Assembly (NCBI GenBank): GCA_964579675.1
Contig: CAZOIA010000017.1
Location: 1 to 44,663 of the forward strand
Reading direction: 5' to 3'
DNA: 44,663 bases
DNA from: CAZOIA01 sp964579675
GTDB taxonomy: Bacteria > Planctomycetota > Phycisphaerae > UBA1845 > PWPN01
The notes under the pieces are model-generated. The model was not told the DNA's origin. It worked only from the letters and a program-made list of their open reading frames with translations, and did no database searches. Each line of letters starts with the position of its first letter. Position 1 is the first letter of the stretch. The position numbers were made by a program, and so were the translations under genes. This document shows, piece by piece, positions 15,118 through 24,307 of this stretch.

Positions 15118-18100
15118 TCAATTCACCAGACGGGTATTGAACTCCCGCTGATAGCGGCGGAACTGCGCTGCATCGGGGTAGTTTTCGCTAGGAGGATACG
15201 GATACCTGCTCATTGAACGGAACGGCAGCGGCTCGACGGTGTCGCACTCGGCAGTGTACAGGTCCATGTCCTTGCAGTAGGCGTGCGAAACGAGGATGAA
15301 GCTGCGGACTTCCCCGTCACGGGGCGGCGGCAACGCCCGGGCATCGAAACTGACGGCAACCTCGTCACCGGAGCCGAGGATGACGTAACGGTCGTCAAAC
15401 TCGGCCAGGAGGTTGTCCACCCGGCCGTAGCGCGTGTAGGTGCCCCTCGCCAACTTGAACGGCGAGGTCGGCTCGATGATGTCGTAGGTGTAGATCAATG
15501 GATGGCGGCCGTCGGGCGAATACTCGAGCGGGAAGCCGAGCCGGCGCAGGACGGCTTGCTTTATGGGTACGGAGCGGATGGCCAGGTCCCGGGTGCCTCG
15601 GTCGGCGGCGATGAAGATCTGGTCGTAGTAGATTTCCAGGTTAGTCGAGATGCGCAGCTTGCATCGGCCGGCGGGGATGCTGCCGTCGGCAGCAGGCAAC
15701 TTGCCCGTGAGGTCAACGGTGATCATTCTGCCCATGCCGCCGGGTGCGCCGGCGTCGGGTACGATGGTCTCCCATCTGCCGCCGGCAGTTAGCAGTTCGA
15801 TCTTCATCGGTTGCCAGGTCACGCGGGCCTGGCTGGCGGCATAAGTAGTCTGCGAATACGGGTATTCGATCCAGCCATTGATGAAGAGATAGACATCTTG
15901 CCGGGCGTCCAACCCGGCTAGGCGATCCTCAAAGTCGAGCACCAGGGTGTGCGGCTCACTGAAGCCCATGAATCGCCGGTCCAGCTTGGGCTGATACGCA
16001 TACATGCGATCGACTCTGGCCAGATGGTCGGTGCAATCCTTGCCGTCCGGTGCGACGGCCCGGGCGGGGAAGATTGTCCTTTGAGGGCACAGAAGCCGGT
16101 GTGTGGGCGGCGGCCCGGTAATGGCCAGTCGCTCGTCGGGATAGACGTGCAGATCACCGGGATGATCCACGGCCAGCAATTCGATCCGATCCAGGTATCC
16201 CACCTCTTCCATCGGCTCACAGAGCCGCAGCTCGTAAAGCCCGTTCCTGGCGGCCAATTGCTCGGGCTCGATCTTGACGTGCTCGAGTACCTGGGGCGGG
16301 GCGTACTCGCCGGGAGCCAAGAAATAGCCGAGCCCGCCCACCCCCGCGAAATCAGTGACGAACGCGAATCGCTTGCCGTTCCAGGCGAACAACACGGGGC
16401 AACTGGATATCTTCCGTTCCATCTCGCGGATCGTGTGGTGCGAACCGGCGGTGAGGGTGATTTCGCTCTGGGTGACGCCGTCGGGCCAGAGCAGGAAGAT
16501 GTAGTCGGCCTTGGTCGCGCCGTTGAGACCGAAGGTGAACGGCATTCGCGATTGGCTCAATCCGCCGTTCAGGCCGGTGTAGACCATTACCTGATCGTGC
16601 AGTCCGCAGTGCAGCTCCATTCGCGTGCCGAACCCGCTGGCGGGGGAGCGGGTGCGCTTGTCGGCTCCGCGGTCGCCGGTCGGCGTGACGGCCAGCCAGT
16701 TGGCCGGCGGGGTCAGTGTGGTCGGCACGAACTTGATCCGGCCGCCATCCGCGGCGGCGACCTGAACAACGTCGGCAACGGCGTCTCCGGTAAGATCGGC
16801 CAGCTCCACTCCGATGATCTCGTCTTCGGCGGGCATCGGCCACACGCCTGCCTTCAAGACGAATCGCCCCCAGCCGTCGTTGAGCAGGATGTGACCCGCC
16901 TTGCTGAAGACCACGATATCAAGATCGCCGTCCAGATCGATGTCCGCGATGCGAGTGGTGACGACCCGGCCCCACGTGGTTAACGCCTTGATAGCTCCGT
17001 CGAATTGCGAGGCAGGCTTGAGCTTTCCCGTTGCCCCGGAGAGCAGAAGCCCGCCGGGAGTATCCGGTCCCGGCGCGCGCAACAGGTCCGGTCGCCCGTC
17101 GCCGTTGAAGTCCTGAAGCACCCCGCCGGCGTGGGCGTGAATCGGCTCGTCGGTGATCTGCTCCTGGTGGTACTTGCCGACCCGGTCGTTGAGAAACAGG
17201 CGTGCCGGCCCATCCTCATTGAACACGACGAGGTCCGTGTCGCGATCGCCGTCGATATCCGCGGGGGCCAGCATGATGCTTCGCCGGTCTTCGCAGGCCA
17301 CCCCGGCCCCGGCGGCGATGTCCGTGAAGGTGCCGTCCGCGTTGTTGTTTAACAACTGGTTCGCCCCGGCGGCGTTGCAGACGTAGATGTCCAGATCGGC
17401 ATCGTGATCGGCGTCGAGAAAGACAGCGGATACGCTGCTGACGTTGCCCGGGCCTCCGGTGGCGGTTGCTGCGGTGACGTCCTCGAACGTACCGTCCCCG
17501 CGGCCCTTGAATAGATGATTGGAGCCCGCGCAGCAGACGAACAGATCGATCCTGGCGTCATTGTCGAAATCGCCGAACGAGCATGAAACGGCATTCCGTA
17601 CCGCGGCGAGCCCCGATTTCGCGGTTGCATCGGCGTAGTCGCCGTCGGCTTCGCCGAGCAGCAGCGCGACGCCTCGCTGCGCGTCCATGAGTGCCGCCGT
17701 CGTGGCAATGTCCGGATGACCGTCGTCGTTGACGTCCGCCATCGCCAGACCGACGCCATGCTTGGACAGGATCCCCTCTGCCACGTCGATCTGCGACTCG
17801 CCACCGGGACCCGCCAGGATCAACTCCTTCGACCCTTCCAGGAGCGTCCGAGCCGGACCCGCCCCCAGCTCCCCGCTTGCCACCGTTGCCCCGGGTGTGG
17901 GCGACATCGGTCGAACCACCGCCAGGGGTCCCATTTCCTGATATTGCGGCATCACCACGGTTTCAGCGAGGGGACTCGCCCGGAGCCGGTTGAATTGCTC
18001 CTTGTAACCCTTGGCCTCCTCCCGTTTGCCCTCCTGGAGGGCGACCCGCATGAGGTGGTAGTAGGCGCTGACCAATGCGGGATTTTCTTGGATGGCCCGG

Positions 18101-18618
18101 TTCAGCTCCGCCCGGCACGGCCGACCCAGATGTTCCTTGCTCCGGGCCAGCAGGTACCACGCATGCGACTCGTGAGGGGCGGACTCAAGCACCTTCTCGA
18201 AGCAGGGGAGGGCTTGCTCGTCCTGGCCGGCGTACATGTGAACGATGCCGCGGGTGTACAGGGCCCGCAGGTTGTCAGGCGCTTCCTGGACGACCTTGTC
18301 CAGTAGCTTTTCGGCCGCCTCGACGTCGCCCTTCGCGCAACGGTTGAACAGGGCGATCGCCAGATTGAACCGGGCCTCGGTGAGCTTGGGGGCGAGCTTG
18401 ACCGCCTGCTCGAATGCCTCGGCCGCCTGGGTGTATTCGTATTGCTCCATGAGGGCCACCCCGCGGTTGATGGCGGTCACCACGGGGTCGGCGGTGCGCC
18501 AGGGGTGGTCCGGCCCGGCGGGCGTCTGGGCGACGCACACCCGCCGGACGCCAGCAATAACCACCAGGAACGAAAGAGACAGAACGACCGGACTGCGAAC
18601 ACATCCGCGGGTGCACAC
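15118..18618 (-). CDS. TPR plus FG-GAP/VCBS plus ASPIC/UnbV exported protein
   Basis: About 1166 residues from GTG 18618, which has AGGAG 9 nt upstream. A longer GTG start at 18663 would overlap the M16 stop. A signal/anchor segment (SPVVLSLSFLVVIAGVRRVCV) is followed by TPRs (about 50-235; AAEAFEQAVKLAPKLTEARFNLA, DEQALPCFEKVLESAPHESHAWYLLA). Seven FG-GAP loops follow (DVNDDGHPD, DFDNDARID, DADHDADLD, DIDGDRDTD, DFNGDGRPD, DIDLDGDLD, DLTGDAVAD), then a UnbV-like segment (FGTRMELHCG, LLWPDGVTQSEI). A C-terminal region of about 430 residues of unknown fold closes the protein. It shares its core plan with the CRTAC1-type gene at 6136. It is the last gene of the SGNH-M16 operon and converges on the solute-binding gene. 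An extracytoplasmic binding or assembly role is inferred. Confidence 0.9.
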   Translation of the reverse strand: MCTRGCVRSPVVLSLSFLVVIAGVRRVCVAQTPAGPDHPWRTADPVVTAINRGVALMEQYEYTQAAEAFEQAVKLAPKLTEARFNLAIALFNRCAKGDVEAAEKLLDKVVQEAPDNLRALYTRGIVHMYAGQDEQALPCFEKVLESAPHESHAWYLLARSKEHLGRPCRAELNRAIQENPALVSAYYHLMRVALQEGKREEAKGYKEQFNRLRASPLAETVVMPQYQEMGPLAVVRPMSPTPGATVASGELGAGPARTLLEGSKELILAGPGGESQIDVAEGILSKHGVGLAMADVNDDGHPDIATTAALMDAQRGVALLLGEADGDYADATAKSGLAAVRNAVSCSFGDFDNDARIDLFVCCAGSNHLFKGRGDGTFEDVTAATATGGPGNVSSVSAVFLDADHDADLDIYVCNAAGANQLLNNNADGTFTDIAAGAGVACEDRRSIMLAPADIDGDRDTDLVVFNEDGPARLFLNDRVGKYHQEQITDEPIHAHAGGVLQDFNGDGRPDLLRAPGPDTPGGLLLSGATGKLKPASQFDGAIKALTTWGRVVTTRIADIDLDGDLDIVVFSKAGHILLNDGWGRFVLKAGVWPMPAEDEIIGVELADLTGDAVADVVQVAAADGGRIKFVPTTLTPPANWLAVTPTGDRGADKRTRSPASGFGTRMELHCGLHDQVMVYTGLNGGLSQSRMPFTFGLNGATKADYIFLLWPDGVTQSEITLTAGSHHTIREMERKISSCPVLFAWNGKRFAFVTDFAGVGGLGYFLAPGEYAPPQVLEHVKIEPEQLAARNGLYELRLCEPMEEVGYLDRIELLAVDHPGDLHVYPDERLAITGPPPTHRLLCPQRTIFPARAVAPDGKDCTDHLARVDRMYAYQPKLDRRFMGFSEPHTLVLDFEDRLAGLDARQDVYLFINGWIEYPYSQTTYAASQARVTWQPMKIELLTAGGRWETIVPDAGAPGGMGRMITVDLTGKLPAADGSIPAGRCKLRISTNLEIYYDQIFIAADRGTRDLAIRSVPIKQAVLRRLGFPLEYSPDGRHPLIYTYDIIEPTSPFKLARGTYTRYGRVDNLLAEFDDRYVILGSGDEVAVSFDARALPPPRDGEVRSFILVSHAYCKDMDLYTAECDTVEPLPFRSMSRYPYPPSENYPDAAQFRRYQREFNTRLVN

Positions 18619-18659
18619 GATATCGTTCTCCTGAAAGCACGGCACTGGCGAACTCCGGA

Positions 18660-21434
18660 TCACGGCATTTGCGTCGCCTTTGTCCCGGGGTCGGTTTCCA
18701 CCGGTGCGATCCGACTCAGCTCGGCCTGGATTTCCGAGGCGTTACCCGCGACGACGATGGTGAGCCGCCGCGGGTCGAGCAGGCGAATCGCCACGCGGTT
18801 GAGCTCAGCCTGATCCGCGGTGCGGGCGACATGTCGCAGGTAATTTGAGTACCAGCGTTCGGGCAAGTTCCAGGTAACCAGATCCCACCACCGTCGGGCG
18901 ACCTGGGCCGGCGTTTGCAGGGCCATCTGGAACCCGCCGATCAGCGTGTCTCGGGCATTTTCGAGTTCGTTCCCGGTGATCTCGCCATCGCCCAGCCGAT
19001 CGATCTCGGCTAGGATAACCTGGATGGCTTCGGCCGTCTTGTCGGTCCGCGTGAAGGTCCGGATCTCGAAGGCGGCGGCATCAGCCTCGACATCGAAGTA
19101 GCCCTGCGCCCCGTAGGTCAGCCCCTTCTCGATCCGCAGCGACCGGTTGAGCCGGCTGTCGAAAGACCCGCCGAAGATGTGGGCCAGCAAACGGGCAGCG
19201 GCGTAGTCGCGATCGCGTCTGGACAGGGGCACCACCTGGCCGATACGGATTTCGCTCTGGACGGCCCCGGGCTGGTCCACGAGCAGGATACGTCGGCTCG
19301 CCGGTTCGGGCGGAGGGGGATACTCTTCTGCCTCCACTTGCCCCTGCCAGTCGCCGAACCATCTCTCGGCCAGCGCGACGGCCTGCTCGGCGGTGACGTC
19401 ACCGGCGAAGATCAGGCTCGCCCCGCGGGGGGCAAAGAATCGCTGGTGGAACTGCACGACTGCCTCGCGGGTGATGTTCTTCAGTGATGCAGACGTCCCG
19501 GTCGCCGGCTGGGCGAGGTAGTTCTCGCCGAACAACGTCCGGGCAAGTGCCCGCGACGCGGTGATCGAAGGGTTCTCCTCGTTGATCGCCTCGCGAGCGG
19601 CGGCCCGCGACGAGAAGCCAATCACCTCCTCCTCCGGGAACGTCGGCTCGCGGACGACCTCCGCCAGGGTCTCGACCGCCAGGTCCAGATGCTCGGCCAG
19701 CGTCCACAGGGTGATCGCGGTGCTCTCGTGCTGCACGGACTCCGATAGTGACATCGCGTGGGAATCGATCCGCTCTGCCAACTCGTCGCCGGTGTGCTTC
19801 TTCGTTCCCCGGCGCAGCGTGGCGGCGGTAACAAAGCCGAGCCCGGGCCGGTCCGGCCGATCGTTCCTACCCCCGATCAAGGAGTTGAAGGAAACGGTCA
19901 CCGCGGGCACAGAATGGTCGGTGAAGACCACGACCTGCAAGCCGCTGGCCAGTTTCCGCAGGGCGGGAAAGGGCAAGTTGACCGGGCGTGGCGGCTCGCC
20001 GGTCGGCATCTCCGCGGGCGGCGGCAGATCGGGGATGTCCTCGCCTGCACCTTCCGAGGTGTCCTGGACTTCCGGTGGCGGCGATGGATTCTCGTCCGGA
20101 CGGATGACGACGGTGGTCCGGTTGTCGGGCGTCAGCACCCGCCGGGCAACGGCCAGGACTTCGTTGGCCGTAACTGCCCGAATGTGATCGAGGTCGGTGT
20201 TTACCCGCTCGGGATCACCGAGCACCACCGTAGCGTAGCCCAGCAGGCTGGCCCGGCCGCCGACCGTCTCACCTTGCCGCACGTATTCTGCCACCGCCTG
20301 GTTCTTTGCCTTATCGAGTTCGGCCGGCTCGATGCCCTCGGCCAGGATCAGGCGGATTTCGTCGAGCATCGCCTGCTCGGCTACCTCGACCGTGACCTCC
20401 GGCTTGAGCGTCGCCGACAGCGTGAACAACCCGCCCTGCTCCAGCGCGTAATCGTGGGCGTAGACGTCGACCGCCAGCTCCTTGCTCTGGACGAGGTGCC
20501 GGTAGAGCCGGCTGCTCTGTCCGGTGGACATGATGCGCCGCAAGATGCTGAGCGGGATCGCGTCGGGGTCCGGGGCGGACGGGGCATGATACGCGAACAC
20601 CACCCGGGGCGACGGGGCGCGGTCGGTGATCTCGACCCGTCGCGGCCCGGTCATGGGTGGTTCGGTGATCGCCACCCGGGGCGGCTCGGGCTGCCGCGGA
20701 ATCGCACCGAAGTACTGCCGGGCCTTGGCGGCGACCTCTTCGTGCCGGACCTCGCCCACGACCACGAGTGTTGCGTTGTTCGGTACGTAGAACTTCTTGA
20801 AAAACGCGCGAAGCTCATCAACCGTGGCCGCATTGAGATGCGGCATGTTCCCGATCGGCGTCCAGCGGTAGGGGTGGACCTGGTAGGCGCTGCCGAACAG
20901 CGTCTCGTAGAGCTTGCCGTAGGGGCGGTTCAGGCAGCGCATGCGGCGCTCCTCCTTGACCACCTCACGTTCGGCGGCGAAGTAGTCCTCGTTGATCTTG
21001 AGGTTGGCCATCCGCTCCGCTTCCAGCCACAGTGCCAGGTCCAACTGCGATGCCGGCAGCGTTTCCCAGTACACCGTCTGGTCGAAGCTGGTGTAGCCGT
21101 TGACCTGTGCTCCATAGCGGCTCAAGTACTTGAAGTGATCCTGCGGCCCGATCCGGTCCGTGCCCCGGAACATCATGTGCTCGAACATGTGGGCGAAGCC
21201 CTGGCGCTCGGGGTCTTCGTCCTTGCTGCCGACGTGGTACCAGGCCTGAACGCCGACAATCGGTGACCGGTCGTCCTCGAGCGTGATCACCCGCAGCCCG
21301 TTATCCAGCCGATCATCCCGAAACTGCCAGCGGTCCGGTTCTACTGCCATAGTGACGGGGTCTCCCAAGAGAACCTGTACAAGGAGGATCTGTCCGAGGG
21401 CCCGGTAGAACATACGCAGATTGTATCCCGGCAT
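18660..21434 (-). CDS. M16 (insulinase/pitrilysin-family) zinc protease, two-domain
   Basis: A 924-residue exported metallopeptidase. The N-terminal M16 domain has the inverted zinc motif H82-M-F-E85-H86 within GFAHMFEHMMFRGTD, and the downstream Glu region EREVVKEERRMR supplies the third ligand. The second half (from about residue 495, LPFPALRKLASGLQVVVFTDHS) is the catalytically silent repeat (no HxxEH) that completes the clamshell. A hydrophobic N-terminus (about 8-28) suggests export. The start is either ATG 21434 or ATG 21413, and neither has a strong ribosome site. The gene sits 27 bp after the SGNH hydrolase and just ahead of the TPR/FG-GAP gene, indicating one transcript. Peptide or signal-peptide turnover in the periplasm is the family expectation. 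The substrate is unknown. Confidence 0.95.
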   Translation of the reverse strand: MPGYNLRMFYRALGQILLVQVLLGDPVTMAVEPDRWQFRDDRLDNGLRVITLEDDRSPIVGVQAWYHVGSKDEDPERQGFAHMFEHMMFRGTDRIGPQDHFKYLSRYGAQVNGYTSFDQTVYWETLPASQLDLALWLEAERMANLKINEDYFAAEREVVKEERRMRCLNRPYGKLYETLFGSAYQVHPYRWTPIGNMPHLNAATVDELRAFFKKFYVPNNATLVVVGEVRHEEVAAKARQYFGAIPRQPEPPRVAITEPPMTGPRRVEITDRAPSPRVVFAYHAPSAPDPDAIPLSILRRIMSTGQSSRLYRHLVQSKELAVDVYAHDYALEQGGLFTLSATLKPEVTVEVAEQAMLDEIRLILAEGIEPAELDKAKNQAVAEYVRQGETVGGRASLLGYATVVLGDPERVNTDLDHIRAVTANEVLAVARRVLTPDNRTTVVIRPDENPSPPPEVQDTSEGAGEDIPDLPPPAEMPTGEPPRPVNLPFPALRKLASGLQVVVFTDHSVPAVTVSFNSLIGGRNDRPDRPGLGFVTAATLRRGTKKHTGDELAERIDSHAMSLSESVQHESTAITLWTLAEHLDLAVETLAEVVREPTFPEEEVIGFSSRAAAREAINEENPSITASRALARTLFGENYLAQPATGTSASLKNITREAVVQFHQRFFAPRGASLIFAGDVTAEQAVALAERWFGDWQGQVEAEEYPPPPEPASRRILLVDQPGAVQSEIRIGQVVPLSRRDRDYAAARLLAHIFGGSFDSRLNRSLRIEKGLTYGAQGYFDVEADAAAFEIRTFTRTDKTAEAIQVILAEIDRLGDGEITGNELENARDTLIGGFQMALQTPAQVARRWWDLVTWNLPERWYSNYLRHVARTADQAELNRVAIRLLDPRRLTIVVAGNASEIQAELSRIAPVETDPGTKATQMP

Positions 21435-21461
21435 AAGGCGGGAGCAAACCGGTCCGGTCTG

Positions 21462-22814
21462 TTACGGGTGCTGCCGGTGTTGCCCGGCGGGCTCGGGGGG
21501 CGACCCGGTGCCGGCGAGGTCGCCCGCGGAGGTGGTACCGCCCCCGGAGGTCTCGGCCAATTGCGCTTTCAGGAGGGCGGTGAGCAGGGGCTCTATCTCG
21601 TCGGCGAAGGCACGATGTCCCGAGGGCGCAAAATGCATGTCATTGCGCAGGAACAACTCCTCACCGTGTCGGCGGCGCTTCCTGAACGCCTCCAGCGGGT
21701 TACATACAACAATCCCGTGTCGGGCGGCGAACCGGCCGAGCACGCGGTATGGCTTGTCAAGGTCGAAGTCGCTCGTGTCGTACCGGGTGTACGCGAGAGT
21801 CCGGGTCAGGGCGCGTCTGTCCACTGCCTGCAGGGATGGGATCAAGGCCAGCAGCAGCCGCGCGTCATGAGACCTCGCGTACGAATCCAGCCGGAGGATG
21901 TCGGCCTGCGTCTGCTCCATCGCATCCGCAATCCTGGGCGGGCAGTCGATGAGCGCTGCGTAGAGGTTGTTGTCGAGTTTCTCGAAACCCGCGAGCTCCT
22001 CTTTGAGCCCGATCCGGACCGCCGCCAGGGTAAGGAACCTGTGCGAGTTTATGCACTCTATGCACCATGCGTAAAGACAGGAGTGACTGTTCAGGAACTG
22101 TTTCACGGGTCGGAAGTGCCCGGGTCGGGGCCCCTCGATCCGCGCCCGGGCCACGGGCGGGCTTTCATCTCGCTTCTTGCTCTCGGCGGCGGCGTGTACG
22201 GCATGGGCCGGGATGTCATTCTGACACACGGCGACGATGACGACCTGGGGCTCATAGCGCATCCCAACGCGCTGCAGGTAGCGGAACTCCCTCTCCAGAT
22301 TGAAGCCGGTAACCCCGAGATTCACGATCTCCGTGTCGGGCAGACGTTGTTCGAGTACCTCGGTGAACACTTCGTCGTCGGCCACGCCGTGACCCCAAGC
22401 GAAGGAATCGCCGAGCACCACGACACGCCTCACTCCGGGTGGCTTGGGGACGGTGTACTCGCGGTCCCGAAGCCCGCGTGAGTTCGTGGTGAACGCGGCC
22501 CCGAATCCCGGGTGGGTGCCGCGCATGTTGGGTCGGGGCAGCCAGCCACACTCCTGATCCGGCTGATAGTACTTCTTCAGATCGAACATCCGCATTTCTT
22601 CCCGAGGACGTTCCCACGTAAAACGAACGACCACCTCGCCGGCAGCGCAAACGAGTGCGATCGTTGAGACACTGACCGTCAGGCGCATCACCATCCGTCT
22701 GCGGCGCGAGGTCATTGCCCCCGCCCCGGCACGCCGGGGCGAGTCCTGATCCGCACTCCCCGTTTCCTCTGGTCGAGCGGCCCTGTCGATCGTAGATGAC
22801 TCACTCTTTTTCAC
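21462..22814 (-). CDS. Membrane-anchored SGNH/GDSL hydrolase-like protein
   Basis: 450 residues from GTG 22814, supported by AGGAG at 22826-22830. An internal ATG at 22715 is possible but would remove a short hydrophilic cytoplasmic leader. One membrane segment (about 43-64) precedes an SGNH hydrolase domain. Block I is VVVLGDSFAWGHG (D136, S137), a later Asn motif is VCQNDIPAH, and the C-terminal block is DMHFAPSGH, which carries the Asp and His of the catalytic triad. Such proteins commonly de-acylate or acylate polysaccharides, or act as lipases/esterases outside the inner membrane. It is the first gene of the operon with the M16 protease and the TPR/FG-GAP protein. A substrate cannot be named. 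The Pro/Gly-rich C-terminal tail is low complexity. Confidence 0.8.
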   Translation of the reverse strand: MKKSESSTIDRAARPEETGSADQDSPRRAGAGAMTSRRRRMVMRLTVSVSTIALVCAAGEVVVRFTWERPREEMRMFDLKKYYQPDQECGWLPRPNMRGTHPGFGAAFTTNSRGLRDREYTVPKPPGVRRVVVLGDSFAWGHGVADDEVFTEVLEQRLPDTEIVNLGVTGFNLEREFRYLQRVGMRYEPQVVIVAVCQNDIPAHAVHAAAESKKRDESPPVARARIEGPRPGHFRPVKQFLNSHSCLYAWCIECINSHRFLTLAAVRIGLKEELAGFEKLDNNLYAALIDCPPRIADAMEQTQADILRLDSYARSHDARLLLALIPSLQAVDRRALTRTLAYTRYDTSDFDLDKPYRVLGRFAARHGIVVCNPLEAFRKRRRHGEELFLRNDMHFAPSGHRAFADEIEPLLTALLKAQLAETSGGGTTSAGDLAGTGSPPEPAGQHRQHP

Positions 22815-22989
22815 GACCGCGGGATCTCCTGCCGCTGTTTGTCGCCGTTGAGCTGGTCGCGGTGCCCGCAGGGTGGGGTTCACCGGCCCGCGCCCCCCCG
22901 TCTTATCGGCGAATGCGTTGCCTGGCTTGCCCTGAAGAACTCGGAGCTGGTGCCGTTCTCGCTGAGGCAGTCTCGTGCCCGGGAGCGCA

Positions 22990-23018
22990 TCGACGTCACC
23001 TCTCGGACCGCCTAGAAT
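22990..23018 (+). promoter_or_regulatory. Predicted sigma70-type promoter for the UroD/MtaA-family gene
   Basis: A -35-like TCGACG (22990-22995) and a -10-like TAGAAT (23013-23018) are separated by exactly 17 bp. They give a leader of about 67 nt before GTG 23092. This is based on consensus matching by eye only. Confidence 0.35.
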
Positions 23019-23091
23019 GCCATCGGGCAGGTGTATCTGCGGTCCGCCGTCGCCGGGTCTGGCGCGGGCGGTCTGGCGGTGGAGGTAAACC

Positions 23092-24264
23092 GTGGGGCGG
23101 GACAACTGGACTTCTCGCGGGCGGGTTGAGGCGGCGCTGAGTCACCGGGAACCGGACCGGGTGCCGTTCGACCTCGGCGGGTCGGTGCTGACCGGCATCC
23201 ATGAGCAGGCTTACCGTCGGCTGCGACGGTATCTCGGCTTACCGGAAGTGGAGATCGAGACCGAGGACGACAAGCAGCAGCTTGCCGCCGTACACGAAGA
23301 CGTCAAGCAGCAGCTCGGAGTGGACGTCTACGGGCTCAACCCTGGCAAAGCCCGCAGTTTCACGAAGCCGTATTGGAGCGAGGACGGCTATGTCAAGACC
23401 CGCGATGAATGGGGCATCGAGTGGTGGAAGCCGCAGGACGGCGGGCTTTACTACGATATGAGGGTCCATCCGCTCGCCGGCGTCGAGCGGGTCGAGGAGT
23501 TGAGAGGTTTCCCGTGGCCGGACCCCCTGGACCCGGGCCGTTACGAAGGCCTCAGCGACCGGGCCGACGAGTTGATGAACGCCAGGCACGTGGCTTACAT
23601 CCTGGGTCGAAATGCCCCGGGCATCTTCGAGATCGCCCTGTGGATGCGGGGCATGGAGGACTACTACTGCGATCTGATCGCAAACCGCCCGTTGGCTGAG
23701 GCCCTGCTCGACATCGTCTGCGAAATCAAGATGAAGTACTGGGCCCGGGCCCTGGAGCTCGTCGGCGAGAACGTCCTGATGGTATCCGAGGCCGACGACC
23801 TGGGCGGGCAGGATGGGCCGCTCATTTCCCCTGAACTGTACCGCGAGGTGATCAAGCCGAGGCACACGAAGCTGTTCTCGTTCATCAGGAAGCATGCCGC
23901 CCGCGACGTGAATATCTTCTTCCATTGCTGCGGCGCGGTCTCGTCGTTCATCCCCGATTTGATCGAATCGGGCATCGACATCCTCAACCCCGTACAGGTC
24001 AGTGCCGCGGGCATGGACACGCGGGAGCTGAAGCGGGCTTTCGGCAAGGACATCACGTTTTACGGTGGGGGGGTGGACACCCAGCGGGTGTTGCCGCGGG
24101 GCACGCCGGACGAGGTCCGCGACGAGGTCCGCCGGCGGATCGAGGACCTCGCCCCCGGGGGCGGGTTCATCTTCACCACCGTGCACAACATCCAGGCCGA
24201 CGTGCCGCCCGAGAACATCATGGCCATGTGGGAGGCGCTGCAGGAATACGGAGTGTATTCGTGA
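23092..24264 (+). CDS. Uroporphyrinogen decarboxylase-family protein (MtaA/methyltransferase-like)
   Basis: A 390-residue cytoplasmic protein of the UroD superfamily. Its N-terminal block, RVEAALSHREPDRVPFDLGG, is typical of the non-haem branch, and HCCGAVSSFIPDLIESGIDILNPVQ (about 282-306, His/Cys-rich) is a candidate metal/corrinoid-methyl site. The C-terminal GGGFIFTTVHNIQADVPPENI is also typical. True HemE proteins start closer to FLRAL-R-PVDRTPVW and are shorter (about 340-355 aa), so a methyltransferase or unknown demethylation role is likelier than haem synthesis. The GTG at 23092 has GGAGGT 5-6 nt upstream. It is transcribed divergently from the SGNH operon. A corrinoid adenosyltransferase gene occurs 12 kb away, but no direct link is implied. 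Confidence 0.88.
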   Translation: MGRDNWTSRGRVEAALSHREPDRVPFDLGGSVLTGIHEQAYRRLRRYLGLPEVEIETEDDKQQLAAVHEDVKQQLGVDVYGLNPGKARSFTKPYWSEDGYVKTRDEWGIEWWKPQDGGLYYDMRVHPLAGVERVEELRGFPWPDPLDPGRYEGLSDRADELMNARHVAYILGRNAPGIFEIALWMRGMEDYYCDLIANRPLAEALLDIVCEIKMKYWARALELVGENVLMVSEADDLGGQDGPLISPELYREVIKPRHTKLFSFIRKHAARDVNIFFHCCGAVSSFIPDLIESGIDILNPVQVSAAGMDTRELKRAFGKDITFYGGGVDTQRVLPRGTPDEVRDEVRRRIEDLAPGGGFIFTTVHNIQADVPPENIMAMWEALQEYGVYS

Positions 24265-24284
24265 CTGGGAGGCCCTGTGTGTCG

Positions 24285-24302
24285 CGCGAAGCCGCAACCG
24301 GC
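24285..24302. repeat. Dispersed palindromic repeat, copy 5 (one mismatch)
   Basis: CGCGAAGCCGCAACCGGC differs from the other four copies by a single G-to-C change and is the only copy outside a coding frame. It lies 20 bp after the UroD-family stop. Confidence 0.75.
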
Positions 24303-24307
24303 CCCGT

